Shown: positions 9,115-21,500 of the stretch, one piece after another
Layout: every line of letters begins with the position of its first letter
Numbering within the stretch: position 1 is the stretch's first letter
From: Chitinophaga rhizophila
GTDB lineage: Bacteria > Bacteroidota > Bacteroidia > Chitinophagales > Chitinophagaceae
Assembly (NCBI RefSeq): GCF_019492185.1
Contig: NZ_JAICCF010000004.1
Span: 124,001 to 188,000, forward strand
Direction: 5' to 3'
DNA: 64,000 nt
Position numbers and translations under genes: made by a program
Notes under the pieces: model-generated
Databases searched by the model: none
Told to the model about the DNA's origin: nothing
The model's input: the letters and a program-made list of their open reading frames with translations, nothing else

Positions 9115-10353
9115 ATGGATCAGCAAAAGTTGACAAGTTATCCGAAGGAGAAGATCAATATTTTATTGTTGGAGAATATCAGCGATGCCGCCGCAGCGGA
9201 GTTTACATCGGCAGGATATGCCAACGTAAAAAGGTTGTCGGGCGCATTAGGCGAGGAAGATCTGATCCGTGAAGTGAAAGACGTGCATCTGCTGGGCATA
9301 CGCTCTAAAACGCAGGTCACCCGGAAGGTATTGGAAGCGGCTTCCAAGCTACAGGCCGTTGGTTGTTTTTGCATTGGTACCAACCAGGTAGATCTGAAAA
9401 GCGCCCGTGAATTAGGGGTTGCCGTTTTTAATGCTCCATACTCAAACACCCGCTCCGTAGCTGAGCTGGTGATTGGTTTGTCGATCATGCTGATCCGCCG
9501 TATTCCTGACAAGAATACTGCTGCCCATGAGGGTATCTGGATGAAGGAAGCTAAAGGTAGCTATGAACTGAGGGGTAAATCGCTCGGTATTGTTGGTTAC
9601 GGTAATATTGGCAGCCAGGTCAGCGTATTGGCTGAAGCGCTGGGAATGAATGTATTCTATTATGATGTAGAGACCAAACTACCACTTGGTAACGCAGTAC
9701 AGGTACGTACGCTCGAAGCGCTGTTCGAGCAGGCGGATATTATCTCCCTGCACGTACCCTCTACCAAGTCTACTGCAAATATGATCAACAAAGAGACCCT
9801 GCAGTATGCAAAGAAAGGAGCTATCTTCATCAACTACGCCCGTGGCGAAGTAGTGGAACTGAATGATCTGAAAGATGCACTGACCAGCGGCCATTTATCC
9901 GGTGCGGCTATTGACGTGTTCCCGGTTGAACCTGAAAAGAATGGTGCAGCCTTCTCTACGCCGTTGCAGAAATTATCTAACGTGATCCTTACCCCGCATA
10001 TCGGTGGTAGCACTGAAGAAGCACAGCATAATATCGGACTGGATGTAAGCGCGAAGATGCTGAACTACCTGGAAAAAGGTGCCAGCTTTGGTTCTCATAC
10101 TATTCCTGCTATCAGTGTACCGGCTATTGATCATACGCACCGTATCCTGCACATTCACCAGAACGTACCGGGTGTATTGTCAGAGATTAATACTGTATTA
10201 TCACAGAACAAAATCAATATCCTGGGACAGTATCTGAAAACGAACGATGCCATTGGTTACGTGGTATTAGACGTGGATAGTAAGTTGTCTAAAGAAGCAT
10301 TTGCGCTGCTGAAAGATGTGAATCATACTATTAAAACAAGACTGCTGTATTAA
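9115..10353 (+). CDS. serA: D-3-phosphoglycerate dehydrogenase with ACT domain
   Basis: A 412-residue enzyme of the short SerA type (E. coli SerA is about 410 residues). It oxidises 3-phosphoglycerate to 3-phosphohydroxypyruvate, the first step of serine synthesis, in the cytoplasm. Visible: the NAD-binding glycine motif GIVGYGNIGSQ (about 158-168), the catalytic Arg region NYARGEVVEL (about 241-250), the Glu in VFPVEPEKN and the catalytic His in LTPHIGGSTEEAQ (about 291-303). A C-terminal ACT domain (about 340-412, ILHIHQNVPGVLSEI) is the expected serine-sensing module. Single gene with its own promoter (9011-9041) and terminator (10374-10409). Confidence 0.96.
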   Translation: MDQQKLTSYPKEKINILLLENISDAAAAEFTSAGYANVKRLSGALGEEDLIREVKDVHLLGIRSKTQVTRKVLEAASKLQAVGCFCIGTNQVDLKSARELGVAVFNAPYSNTRSVAELVIGLSIMLIRRIPDKNTAAHEGIWMKEAKGSYELRGKSLGIVGYGNIGSQVSVLAEALGMNVFYYDVETKLPLGNAVQVRTLEALFEQADIISLHVPSTKSTANMINKETLQYAKKGAIFINYARGEVVELNDLKDALTSGHLSGAAIDVFPVEPEKNGAAFSTPLQKLSNVILTPHIGGSTEEAQHNIGLDVSAKMLNYLEKGASFGSHTIPAISVPAIDHTHRILHIHQNVPGVLSEINTVLSQNKINILGQYLKTNDAIGYVVLDVDSKLSKEAFALLKDVNHTIKTRLLY

Positions 10354-10373
10354 GCTGGTCTGATAATAAATTG

Positions 10374-10409
10374 AAAAGGGCGTACTGTTGTAACAGTGCG
10401 CCCTTTTTC
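10374..10409 (+). terminator. Rho-independent terminator after serA
   Basis: Stem GGGCGTACTGTT / AACAGTGCGCCC (12 pairs, one G-U) with a 1-3 base loop, followed by TTTTTC. Located 20 bases after the serA stop. Confidence 0.9.
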
Positions 10410-10478
10410 ATTAACCGGTAGCCTATAACGTACCCTCTTTGATATTATTTTAACAAAATTGCTTGTTCGTCGCGTCTT

Positions 10479-10511
10479 CGCCGCTAGTCCGTCGCTAGTT
10501 CGTTGCTAGTT
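10479..10511. repeat. 11-bp tandem repeat, three copies
   Basis: Three adjoining 11-base units: CGCCGCTAGTC, CGTCGCTAGTT and CGTTGCTAGTT, followed by a partial fourth (CGTC). Lies in the gap between the serA terminator and the 3' end of the ThuA-domain gene. Function unknown. Confidence 0.75.
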
Positions 10512-10541
10512 CGTCCGGGCAAGGAGCAAAATATCATCAGG

Positions 10542-12455
10542 CTATTCTGCCTTCTGTATTTTGATACGCTGGTGAATATTACCACTGGAAATGTCCAGGA
10601 TATAGATACCCTTCGGCAGATTTGCCGTCTGCAATGAAGCAACAGATTGTTTACCTTTTACCACAGATCGTAGGACTTGCCTGCCGTTAAGATCATATAT
10701 AGTGGCAATATGCGAAGCATAACCAGGTGGTATTGTGTAGTTCAGCTGACTGCCGAACGGATTTGGATACACGTTCACCGCGGTGTTGTTATTTTCTGTT
10801 GATGCAGGCAATGTTGACGCAGTGGTAACAGCAGCAGGTACCGGTCCGACAATGGAGAAGCTAAACTGCTCCCAACTGCCTGCAGTGGCTTTGGTACAGG
10901 TCATTGGCGCAGCGCCGTTTTCGGAAGATATGTACAAACCATTATTACCCCGTAGAGAGATGGTGCCATTAGCATTTGTTATCCAATCAAACGTTTCTGT
11001 ATTGCCGGGCGATGTACGGTTGCAGGTGATTGCCTGTGTACCATTTTCGGAAGATACATATTTGCCCATACTCCGGAGGTGTACTTTGCCTGTACCTGCA
11101 TTCCACACAGAAAACTGCTCCCATGTCTGCGGCGCTGCTCTTTCGCAGGTCATGGCTTTTGTACCATTTTCTCCGCTTACATACATGCTGTTATTACCTC
11201 TTAAAGTGATAATCTGGCCTACCGGAATCGGTGCCGGATTGGAGGTGTTAGAAAACTGTATCCAGTTCAGGTTAAAACCACCGGTTGCAATTTGGATGCG
11301 GATCGTCTGTTCGCCGGCAGGCAATGTTGCCGTTGTACTCACGGTCGTCCAGGTCTGCCATCCACCGGTTACAGGTACCGTAGCCGTTGCCAGCGTAGCG
11401 CCGTCTTTTCTGAGTGCGATAGCGCCGCCGGCCGTCTGACTGGCTACTCTGAACTGCACATTATAAGTACCCGCGGTCAGTACGTTGACGCGGTAATCCA
11501 GCCAGTCGCCGGTGTCGGTATATCCGATGTTTTGTCCGCCGCCGGTATCGGTAGTGGTTTCCGTCTGAAGTCCGTTCATGCTGGTGTAGCTTTCTGCCTG
11601 CACCGTGCCTGGGATGGGTATAGCAGGAGCGGGGCCGGGATCAGCGCCACCGAGCCACAGTAATCCGTCGATTATAAAACGGTTCTGTATTTCACTGGCG
11701 AAGGTGGATGACTTAGGCGTGTTATTGCTATAGTTCATGTCATTGTGCCCGAAGTTAGCGTACAACATCCGGAAGTTCCTGTTGGTCCAGATGATGGGAT
11801 AGTATCCGCTGGTCCATGATTGATTGGGGTCGGTCCCCAGTGGGAAGCTGACAGGATCTACGGAAGCTAGTATGCGGATGTTACTGTTGGCGCGCAGGTC
11901 GTTGGTCCAGCTGTACCATTCACTGACGGCGGACGTGAATGTTGCCGGCAATCTCAGGGTACTTGGGTGGGTACGGTCTTCTGTGCGTAGTGTTGCCGTG
12001 GTAGGGCCCCAGGTATTATTCCGGAAGTTGCCGGTACCGAGCAAGGTATTGTGGTACCAGCTCCACTCGCCGGAATTGGTGGTGAAGGCGGATACGTGAA
12101 AGCCCATCCATGCGCCGCCGTTCTGCATGTATTGCTGGAAGGCAGTGCGTTGAGCCGTACCGGAGGGCAGGTCATCGAGAAACAGGACGACCTGGTATTG
12201 CGACAGGAATGCGGCGTTCAGGTTGTTCCAGTTGTTGGTGGCTTCGTATGAGAAGTTGTATTGGGCAGCGATGGAGGGAAACCATTGATTGGCTTCCTGC
12301 ACAAAGCTGATGTGGGCGGCGTCCCATGTGCCATTGTAAAAGGCAATGACTTTGAACCGGGGCGTTTGCGCCTGTGAAGGGAGGGCTGCTATCAGCAGCA
12401 GGAATAATGCGACGGTGCGCATTATCCGTTTGTAACGGAGAACGTGGATTGTCAT
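10542..12455 (-). CDS. Secreted ThuA-domain protein with CBM6, fascin-like repeats and T9SS sorting domain
   Basis: A 637-residue modular secreted protein. Order: signal peptide (LFLLLIAALPSQAQ; translation may begin at the internal Met at 12422), a ThuA-like/trehalose-utilisation domain (about 33-265, FKVIAFYNGTWDAAHISF and GAWMGFHVSAF), a CBM6-type carbohydrate-binding module (about 285-405, VQAESYTSMNG and YTDTGDWLDYRVNV), three fascin-like beta-trefoil repeats (about 415-545, LRGNNSMYVSGENG and related), and a type IX secretion C-terminal sorting domain (about 560-637, VYPNPFGSQLNY to the end). It is probably exported by the T9SS and binds glycans on the surface or in the medium. ThuA-like domains are related to glutamine-amidotransferase folds; the enzymatic role here is unknown. 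No obvious operon partner. Confidence 0.88.
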   Translation of the reverse strand: MTIHVLRYKRIMRTVALFLLLIAALPSQAQTPRFKVIAFYNGTWDAAHISFVQEANQWFPSIAAQYNFSYEATNNWNNLNAAFLSQYQVVLFLDDLPSGTAQRTAFQQYMQNGGAWMGFHVSAFTTNSGEWSWYHNTLLGTGNFRNNTWGPTTATLRTEDRTHPSTLRLPATFTSAVSEWYSWTNDLRANSNIRILASVDPVSFPLGTDPNQSWTSGYYPIIWTNRNFRMLYANFGHNDMNYSNNTPKSSTFASEIQNRFIIDGLLWLGGADPGPAPAIPIPGTVQAESYTSMNGLQTETTTDTGGGQNIGYTDTGDWLDYRVNVLTAGTYNVQFRVASQTAGGAIALRKDGATLATATVPVTGGWQTWTTVSTTATLPAGEQTIRIQIATGGFNLNWIQFSNTSNPAPIPVGQIITLRGNNSMYVSGENGTKAMTCERAAPQTWEQFSVWNAGTGKVHLRSMGKYVSSENGTQAITCNRTSPGNTETFDWITNANGTISLRGNNGLYISSENGAAPMTCTKATAGSWEQFSFSIVGPVPAAVTTASTLPASTENNNTAVNVYPNPFGSQLNYTIPPGYASHIATIYDLNGRQVLRSVVKGKQSVASLQTANLPKGIYILDISSGNIHQRIKIQKAE

Positions 12456-12540
12456 GAGGGACAGATTTTAACAGTTATGAAGAGGGTCGTATAGGGTTAC
12501 CTATGTTGATGAAGTTAGTGAAAATGGGGTATCTGTCAAA

Positions 12541-12576
12541 AAGAAAGGCGCCCCGGAAAAACCGGGACGCCTTTGC
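12541..12576 (-). terminator. Terminator of the giant repeat-protein gene
   Basis: A GC-rich hairpin AAAGGCGCCCCGG / CCGGGACGCCTTT with a five-base A-rich loop. On the minus strand it is followed by CTTTCTTTTTG, 20 bases after the stop of the giant gene. Confidence 0.88.
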
Positions 12577-12595
12577 CTATTGTACTTTACACTTC

Positions 12596-15500
12596 TTATC
12601 TGATAGCGGTTACTTCACCTTTCACAACATTTACAGCACCACCAAGTACCTTCTTGTAGCTCAGCATCCATACATAAGTACCATTTTCCACGAGGGCGCC
12701 TTTGTATCGGCCATCCCATCCCTGTTTCTGATCCTTGCTCAGGAAGATCAGCTCACCCCAACGGTTGTAGATACGTAAGTCGTAATCATACATAGGTCCA
12801 CGAACGACAGGTTTGAAGCTATCATTATGGCCGTCACCGTTAGGCGTAAAGCCTGTTGGGAAATGTGGTTTAGGTTCACATGGCTGGTAGCGGACTACTA
12901 TCTGGTCTGACATAGCGCCACACTCGTTGGAAATAGTCACTGTGTAAGTGCCAGGAGTGGTTACCCTGAACGTTGAGGAGGTGGAACCATCCTGCCAACG
13001 GATCTGGTTACCTGCACCAGCATTTACTCTCAGTGTCAGATCTTCGCCAATACACAGCATCGTGTCACGACCGAGGTCAAATTCAGGAATACCTGCTACA
13101 GTTACATTTACACTATCCATGGTAATTCTTGAACAGAATCTGTCCATAACAGACACTACATATTTACCGGCGCCAGTGATTTCTTTCACCGGATTAGTAT
13201 CACCGTCATTCCAGAGGTAAGAGATGGCGTCAGGGTGAGTAGCGTCAACCACTACACGTCCGCCGTTACAGAACTCTCTGTCTGGTCCGAGGTCGATATC
13301 CAGGTCAGGTCTGAGCGTGACAGTTACATTTTCAGTAACTACGCAACCATCGCGGGTTACAGTCACGTCGTAGTTGCCTGGTCTTGATACTACGATCGAA
13401 TTGGTTGTTTCACCAGTGTTCCACAATACGGAGCCACCATCAGGATCAACGTTCAGCATCGCTGTTTCGTTAGGACAGATCTCCAGGTCGTTGGTTACAA
13501 CTACAGCAGGAGGGGTACCTACAAGAACAACAACTTCAGCGTGGGTTGTACAACCATTTACAGTCACATCCACACTATAAGTACCAGTAGCATTTACAGT
13601 GATAGAAGCGGTGGTAGCACCGGTTGACCATACATAGCTGCCGCCATCAACATAAGCGTTCAGCGTTACGGATTCGCCCTGACAGATTGCAGTATCGCGG
13701 ATATTAACTACCGGCGGCATATTTACTATCACCTTCACAGAGTCTGTGGTTGCACAGATACCGTTGGTAACAGTAGCGTAATAAGTACCGGCGGTGCCTA
13801 CTTCGATAGTCTGGGTGGTAGCACCTGTAGACCAGCGGATTGGGTAAGCAGCATTATCAATACCGGCATCGAGGGTGACAGTGCTACCTTGACAGATAGT
13901 TACGTCGTTACCCAGTTCAACAACCGGTTTGGTTACATATTGCAGGTCATAAGTTACCGGATCGGAAACGCAACCTGTTACACCATCAGTTACAGTGAAG
14001 GTAGCCTGAGTAGCGCCGTTCAGGTCAAACACGTTGCTGCTCTGAGTCAGCGGTGTAGGCACTGCGTTAGCTGGTACTACGCTCACGAGGGTGAACCGAG
14101 GTCTTGTTACTTTGTTCAGCAACAGTACTGCAAATTTGGTATTGTTTGAACAGTTTGCAGGCATGTTAGGATCCAGGGCCGGTTTCGGACAAGGATTTAC
14201 TGTGATGGTCTGCACACGTTCGATGGCCTGGTTACCACATGCATCGGAGATAGTCCATCTTCTTGTGATGGTATAACCGTTACACAGGTCTACTGTAAAC
14301 GGATCCTGTACCATTGTTGCCTTCTTAGGGAAGGTAGCGTCACAGTTATCACGTGCATACAGGGTAGCCGCAACCGGGATAGCATCTCCACAATTCAGCG
14401 TTACGTTGGTCGGAGCCGGGTCGATAACTGGTCTTGTGGTATCCGTTACGGTAATTACCTGGCGGAAAGTGGCTGTATTGTTACAAGCGTCTCTAGCAGT
14501 CCAGACACGGATCAGGCGGTAGTTGCTTGCGCAGGCTCCCTGGATGGTTTCGCGGCTCTGGGTGTAGGAGATTCTCACAGCGCTGCAATTATCGGTAGCC
14601 CTCAGATTGGTCGGAGGAACCGGAACCGCATCACAACTTACTGTGGTATCGGCAGGCGGCGCTACTACGAACACCGGCCTTGTAGTATCCTGTACAGTGA
14701 TCACCTGCTGCATTACGTTGGTATTACCGCAGTTATCAGTTGCTGTCCAGGTACGGGTTAATCTGTAGCTGCTTGCGCATGAAGAAGACAGGTTATCTCT
14801 TCTTTCAGTGAGTCTTACAGTTACATTGGAGCTACAGTTGTCTGTAGCGGTGATAGCTTCAACAGATGGTACCCTGTCGCAATCAACAGTGATTGCAGGA
14901 GGTACTGTCATGGAGAATCTAGGTCTGATAGTATCCTGAACAGTGATAGTCTGAGTCAGTACGGTTCTGTTACCGCAAAGGTCAGTAGCTGTCCAGGTAC
15001 GGATGATCTGGTAGTTATCAGCACATCTGCTACCGGAGAGATTTCTACGAATATCTACCGGATTCACAATGATGTTACCAGGCGTACAGTTGTCTGTAGC
15101 GGTCAGCGGAGCGCCAGCAGGAACCTTATCACAATCAACAGTGATGTTGGAAGGAGCAGGGTTGCTGAACACAGGAGGCGTCATGTCTCTGACAGTGATC
15201 ACCTGTCTGAGGGTATCGCTTGCGTTACCGCATGCATCAACTGCCACCCATTTACGGATCAGTTGATAGTTGCTTGCACATGCACCTGGCTGGTCAACTC
15301 TTACTTCGATAGGAGTGATGGTCATTGTGCCGTTACAAGCGTCGTTAGCAGTCAGTGTTACCGCAGCAGGAACCTGGTCACACTCTACAGTTACGTTAGC
15401 AGGAGCTGTACCTGTGAATACAGGAGCTGTTCTGTCAACAACTGTAATAGTCTGTTGTGCCTGAGTGGTGAGACCGCATCGGTCAGTAGCTGTCCAGGTA

Positions 15501-18500
15501 CGCATGATGGTGGTTGTACAAGCATCAACGTTGACAGTTACATCGTTATGGGTGATGGTCAGCGGCTCATTATCGTAAGGAGCGTGGCTGAACACCGGTG
15601 TACCGAATCGCTGGGTGTAGTCAGTACCCTGTACGCAATCCACAGTAACAGGACCAGGTACGGATATAACTACCGGAGGAATGTTCATCAGGGTCAGCAT
15701 TACTGCGTTGCTGATGTTACCGGTACAAGCACCTGACATTACCACACGTCTGTACCACGTATTACGGGTGATCATCGGCGGGGTGAATGTGGCGTCGGTA
15801 CCACCTACGGTTACGTTAGCGAAACCGGTTGTAGCATTTGTGGTACTTACCTGCCACTGATAAGTGTAGGTACCGTTACCACCGCTTAAGGTAGCACCCT
15901 GCAGCATGCCAGGAGTTTCGTTTGCACAAAGCAGCTGATCAGCGGTGATGGTGTTACCCAGGATAGCAGCCTGGTTGGTCAGCACCACATCATCAGGAAC
16001 AGATGTACATGTTCCGTTAGTAATTGTCCAGCGCAGGGTTACTGTCTGACCGGAAGCAACTCTTACGGTTGTGTTAGGATCATTTGGATTAATGATAGTA
16101 GCAGCGCCACTTACGATTGTCCAGATACCTCTTGCGTTAGCAGGGGAAGGTGTGTTACCTGCCATTGTGAAGTTTGGATCATCACAATGTGTCTGGTCAG
16201 CGCCAGCAGCAGCGTTCACCGGCATTTCGTAGTTAGTGAGTCTTACTGTATCTGTGGTTACGCACAATCCGTTAGAGATTGTCCATACCGCATTAACAAC
16301 AACACCGGCAGGTACAGTGATAACTGCATTTCTGTTAGTGCTGTCGGCTACTGCGAAGGAAGCACCGGTACCAGTAACTGGTATCAGACTCCATCTGCCA
16401 GTACCTACAGAAGGTGCCTGGGCGGCCATAGTAAATGACGGGTTGTTACAGTGTGTCAGGTCGCCACCGGCGTTAGCCGCAGCAGGAGCCACAAAGTTGG
16501 TCAGTCTTACAGTATCAGTTGTTACGCAGACACCGTTAGAGATTGTCCATACCGCGTCAACAATTACACCAGCAGGTACGGTGATCACCGCATTTCTGTT
16601 AGTGCTGTCGGCTACTGCGAAGGAAGCGCCGGTACCAGTAACTGGTATCAGACTCCATTTACCTGTACCTACAGAAGCAGCGTTGGCAGTCATTCTGAAA
16701 GCTTCGGTATTACACTGTGCCAGGTCGGAACCAGCAACAGCGGCAGTCGGCATTACATAGTTAGTCAGTCTTACAGTGTCAGTTGTTACGCAGACACCGT
16801 TTGTAATAGTCCATACAGCGTTCACCACAACACCGGCAGGTACATTGATTACCGCGGCAGGGTTGGTGCTGTCAGCTACTGCGAAGGAAGCGCCGGTACC
16901 AGTTACGGTAATCAGGCTCCATTTGCCGGTACCTACAGAAGCTGTGTTAGCAGCCATTGTGAAGGCAGGCGTGTTACACTGTGCCTGGTCGGCGCCAGCG
17001 TTAGCAGCAGTTGGCATTACATAGTTAGTCAGTGATACAGTGTCTCTGGTTTCACACACACCATTGGTGATGATCCACACAGCCTGTGCTGTTTCACCGG
17101 CAGGAACATTAATTACAGCGGTTGGATTAGTGCTGTCAGCTACTGCGAATGAAGCAGTAGAACCAGGCAGTAGGTTCCATCTGCCAGTACCTACAGATGG
17201 CGCGTTAGCAGCCATTGTAAATGCAGGCGTGTTACATTGTTGCTGATCACGGCCGGCATTTGAAGGAGCAGGCATTTCTCTGTTGATCAGAACAACTTCG
17301 TCAGAAGTCACACACACACCATTGGTAATGGTCCATGTAGCAGTTACTGTCACACCCGCAGGTACGTTAATAACAGCGTTAGGATTGGTGCTGTCAGCCA
17401 CTGCGAATGAAGCAGTAGTGCCGGCAGTCAGTGTCCATCTGCCAGTACCTACAGAGGCTGTATTAGCAGCCATAGTGAAGGTAGCGTTGTTACAGTGTTC
17501 CTGATCGTCGCCTGCTGCAGCAGCAGTTGGCATTTCATGGTTGATCAGTACAACGGTGTCAGTTGAAGGACAAGTACCGTTGGTGATGGTCCAGATAGCT
17601 ATTACTGTGTCGCCCGCAGGAACGTTAATCAGCGCAGACGGGTTGTTATCGTCGCCAGCATTGATAGAACCGGTAGATCCGGCAGTCAGCGTCCAGGTGC
17701 CGGTAGCGCCAGGAACGTCAGGAGTATTAGCAGTCATGTAGAAAGTAGAGATGTTACACTCTTCCTGATCAGGACCTGCATTAGCAGGAGCCGGGGTGAG
17801 GAAGTTAGTCAGTTCAACATCTGCGTAGTTTGAACATGTACCGTTAGTGATAGTCCAGCGCAGGATAGCAGATTCGCCGTTTGGCACAGTGACGTGTGCA
17901 ATCGGGTTATTTACTTCACCTGTTCTGATAGTAGCGTTACCGCTTACAACGGTCCAGCTACCTACAGCGCCAGCAACTGTTGGCGCGTTAGCAGCAGTTA
18001 CGAAGTCAGTACCCGCACATTTTGACTGGTCAGGACCAGCGTCAGCCACATCAGGTTCCTGGTAGTTAGTGATGATTACATCATCTGTAGAAGAACAAGT
18101 ACCGTTAGCAATTGTCCATCTCAGTGTTACAGATGTACCAGCAGGAATCATGATGCCTGCTGTCGGGTTGTTAATCTGTGCAGCAGGGAAAGTGAATCCT
18201 GCAGGCGCAGAAGATACCACGCTCCAGGTACCTGTTGCGGTAGCAACAGAAGGAGCATTGGCAGCCAGGGTGAATGTAGACGTGTTGTTACAGTCTTCCT
18301 GGTCAGGACCTGCAGCAGCAGCAGTTGGTGCGATGTGGTTTACAAGTGTAACCTCGTCCGACTGAGAGCAGGTACCATTAGTAGCGGTCCAGCGCAGGGT
18401 CACGGTTGTACCGGCAGGTACAGTGATCGTAGCGGTAGGATTGTTTACGCTGGCAGCAGGGAAGGTAAATCCTGCAGGCGTAGAAGAGACAACGCTCCAT

Positions 18501-21500
18501 GCACCTGTTCCGGTAGTGATAGCGTTAGCTGCCAGTACGAAGGAAGGTGTATTACACTGGGCCTGGTCAGCGCCAGCGTTTGGCGTAGTCGGAGGTGCAT
18601 CATTTCTGAGCACTACCTCATCAGCAGAAGTACAGATGCCGTTAGTGATCGTCCAGCGCAGGGTTACAGTAGTACCTACAGGTATTGTAACATTCGCGGT
18701 AGGATTAGTCGTCTGAGCGGCAGTCAGTGTAAATGTGCCAGGAGTAGCGGAAACAACGCTCCATGCACCCGTACCTACAGTCGGCGTGTTAGCCGCCAGG
18801 GTAAAGGCTGTGTTATTACATTGTGCCTGATCAGGACCAGCAGCTGCAGTTGTAGGCAGCGGCGTGTTAGTCAGCACAACATCGTCAGTAGAAGAACAGG
18901 TTCCGTTAGTAACTGTCCAGCGCAGCGTAACAGTAGTACCAACAGGTACAGTGATAGCAGCGGTTGGGTTACTGATGCTGGCAGCAGGGAAAGTGAATCC
19001 TGCAGGCATAGAAGATACCACGCTCCATGCACCGGTACCGGAAGTCGGCGCATTCGCCGCCAGGGTAAAGGCGCTGTTGTTACATTGTTCCCGATCCGGA
19101 CCTGCAGCAGCAGTTGTCACAGGCGCGTCGTTTCTTAATGTAACAGTGGAGGCAGCAGTACATGTACCATTTACTACCGTCCATGTAGCTACTACAGAAG
19201 TACCAACAGGCACGTTAATAGTAGCGGTAGGGCTGTTCTGCTGACCTGCAGCGATAGTCGCTGTAGTACCAGCAGGCAGTGTCCATGTACCGGTCATACC
19301 AGCACCAGGCGTGTTAGCCGTCATGGTGAAGGCAGCGATATTACACTGAGCACGGTTAGCGCCAGCTGAAGCAGTTGGCGGTGCATCGTTCCTTAATGTA
19401 ACAGTAGAAGTAGTTGTACATGTACCGTTTGTAACAGTCCATGTAGCTACTACAGAAGTACCAACAGGTACGTTGATGGTAGCGGCAGGGTTGTTCTGCT
19501 GACCCGCAGCGATAGTCGCTGTAGTGCCGGCAGGCAGTGTCCATGTACCAGTCATGCCAGTACCAGGGGTATTAGCCGCCATAGTGAAGGCAGGGTTGTT
19601 ACATTGTGCGCGGTTAGCACCAGCTGTAGCAGTTGGTGGCGCATCATTTCTCAATGTAACAGTAGAAGTCGCGGTACAGGTACCGTTTACTACAGTCCAT
19701 GTAGCTACTACAGAAGTACCAACAGGTACATTGATAGTAGCGGCAGGGTTGTTCTGCTGACCCGCAGCGATAGTCGCTGTAGTGCCGGCAGGCAGTGTCC
19801 ATGTACCAGTCATGCCAGCACCAGGCGTGTTAGCCGTCATGGTGAAGGCAGAGATATTACACTGAGCACGGTCAGCGCCAGCTGAAGCAGTCGGCGGTGC
19901 ATCGTTTCTTAATGTAACAGTAGAAGTAGCCGTACAGGTACCGTTTACTACAGTCCATGTAGCTACTACAGAAGTACCAACAGGTACGTTGATAGTAGCG
20001 GTAGGGCTGTTCTGCTGACCCGCAGCGATAGTCGCTGTAGTGCCGGCAGGCAGTGTCCATGTACCGGTCATACCAGCACCAGGCGTGTTAGCCGCCATGG
20101 TAAATGCAGCGATATTACACTGAGCACGGTTAGCGCCAGCTGAAGCAGTTGGCGGTGCATCGTTTCTGAGGCGTACTATGTCGCTGGTGCTACATGTACC
20201 ATTTGTGATGGTCCACACCGCATCAACAGTTACACCTGCAGGAACAGTAATCACCGCAGCGCGGTTGTTAACGCTGGCAGCAGGAATGGTAGCACCGGTA
20301 CCTACAACAGGCACAAGCGTCCATGTACCCTGTCCTACAGTAGCAGCGTTGGCTGCCATAGTGAAGGAAGAGTTGTTACATCTTGCCTGGTCAGGTCCTG
20401 CATTTGCAGCAGCCGGAGCGGCATCGTTGGTCAGAACAACATCGTCTGTAGAACTACATTGTCCGTTAGTGATTGTCCAGCGCAGGGTCACGGTAGTACC
20501 AGCAGGTACAGTGATTGCAGCAGTACGGTTATTTATACTACCAGCAGGGAAAGTGAAACCTGCAGGAGTAGAAGAAACCACGCTCCACGCACCGGTCATA
20601 CCGGTTCCTGGTGCGTTAGCAGCCAGGGTGAAGGCAGTGTTATTACATTGAGTCTGGTCTGGGCCTGCATTAGAAGGAGTAGCCGGAGCGGAATTGCTCA
20701 GGATTACATCATCAGTGAGGACACAGGTACCGTTAGTAGCGGTCCAGCGCAGGGTCACAGTTGTACCGGCAGGTACAGTGATCGTAGCGGTAGGATTGTT
20801 TACGCTGGCAGCAGGGAAGGTAAAGCCTGCAGGCGTAGAAGAAACAACGCTCCATGCGCCGGTACCGGTAGTGATAGCATTAGCTGCCAGCACAAAGGTA
20901 GGCGTGTTACACCTGGACTGGTCAGGACCAGCGTTTGGTGTAGTTGGCGGTGCATCGTTTCTAAGTACTACCTCATCAACAGAAGTACAGGCACCGTTAG
21001 TGATCGTCCAACGCAGCGTTACAGTATTGCCTACAGGAATAGTAACATTAGCGGTAGGATTACTCATCTGAGCGGCAGTCAGTGTAAATGTACCAGGAGT
21101 AGAAGAAACTACACTCCATGCACCCGTACCTACAGTCGGCGTGTTAGCCGCGAGGGTAAAGGCAGTATTATTACATTGAGCCTGATCAGCACCAGCTGCA
21201 GCAGTTGTAGGCAGTGGTCTGTTAATCAGTATTACATCGTCAAAAGAAGAACAAGTGCCGTTAGTGATCGTCCAGCGCAGGGTTACAGTAGTACCTACAG
21301 GTACAGTGATAGCCGCAGCGCGGTTGTTGATACTTGCAGCAGGGAAAGTGAAACCGGCAGGAGTAGAGGAAACTACACTCCATGTACCAGTCATGCCTGT
21401 ACCTGGGGCGTTAGCCGCTAGGGTAAAGGCACTGTTGTTACATTGTTCACGATCCGGACCTGCATTGGAAGTCGTTGCAGCCGCATCGTTTCTTAATGTA

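Noticed and set aside
18335-19138. Long plus-strand ORF (267 codons) inside the giant gene
   Set aside because: It is antisense to the repeats and inherits an open frame from their biased composition. A similar ORF at 20459-21421 has the same cause, and both have Ser/Tyr/Arg-rich, unprotein-like sequence.
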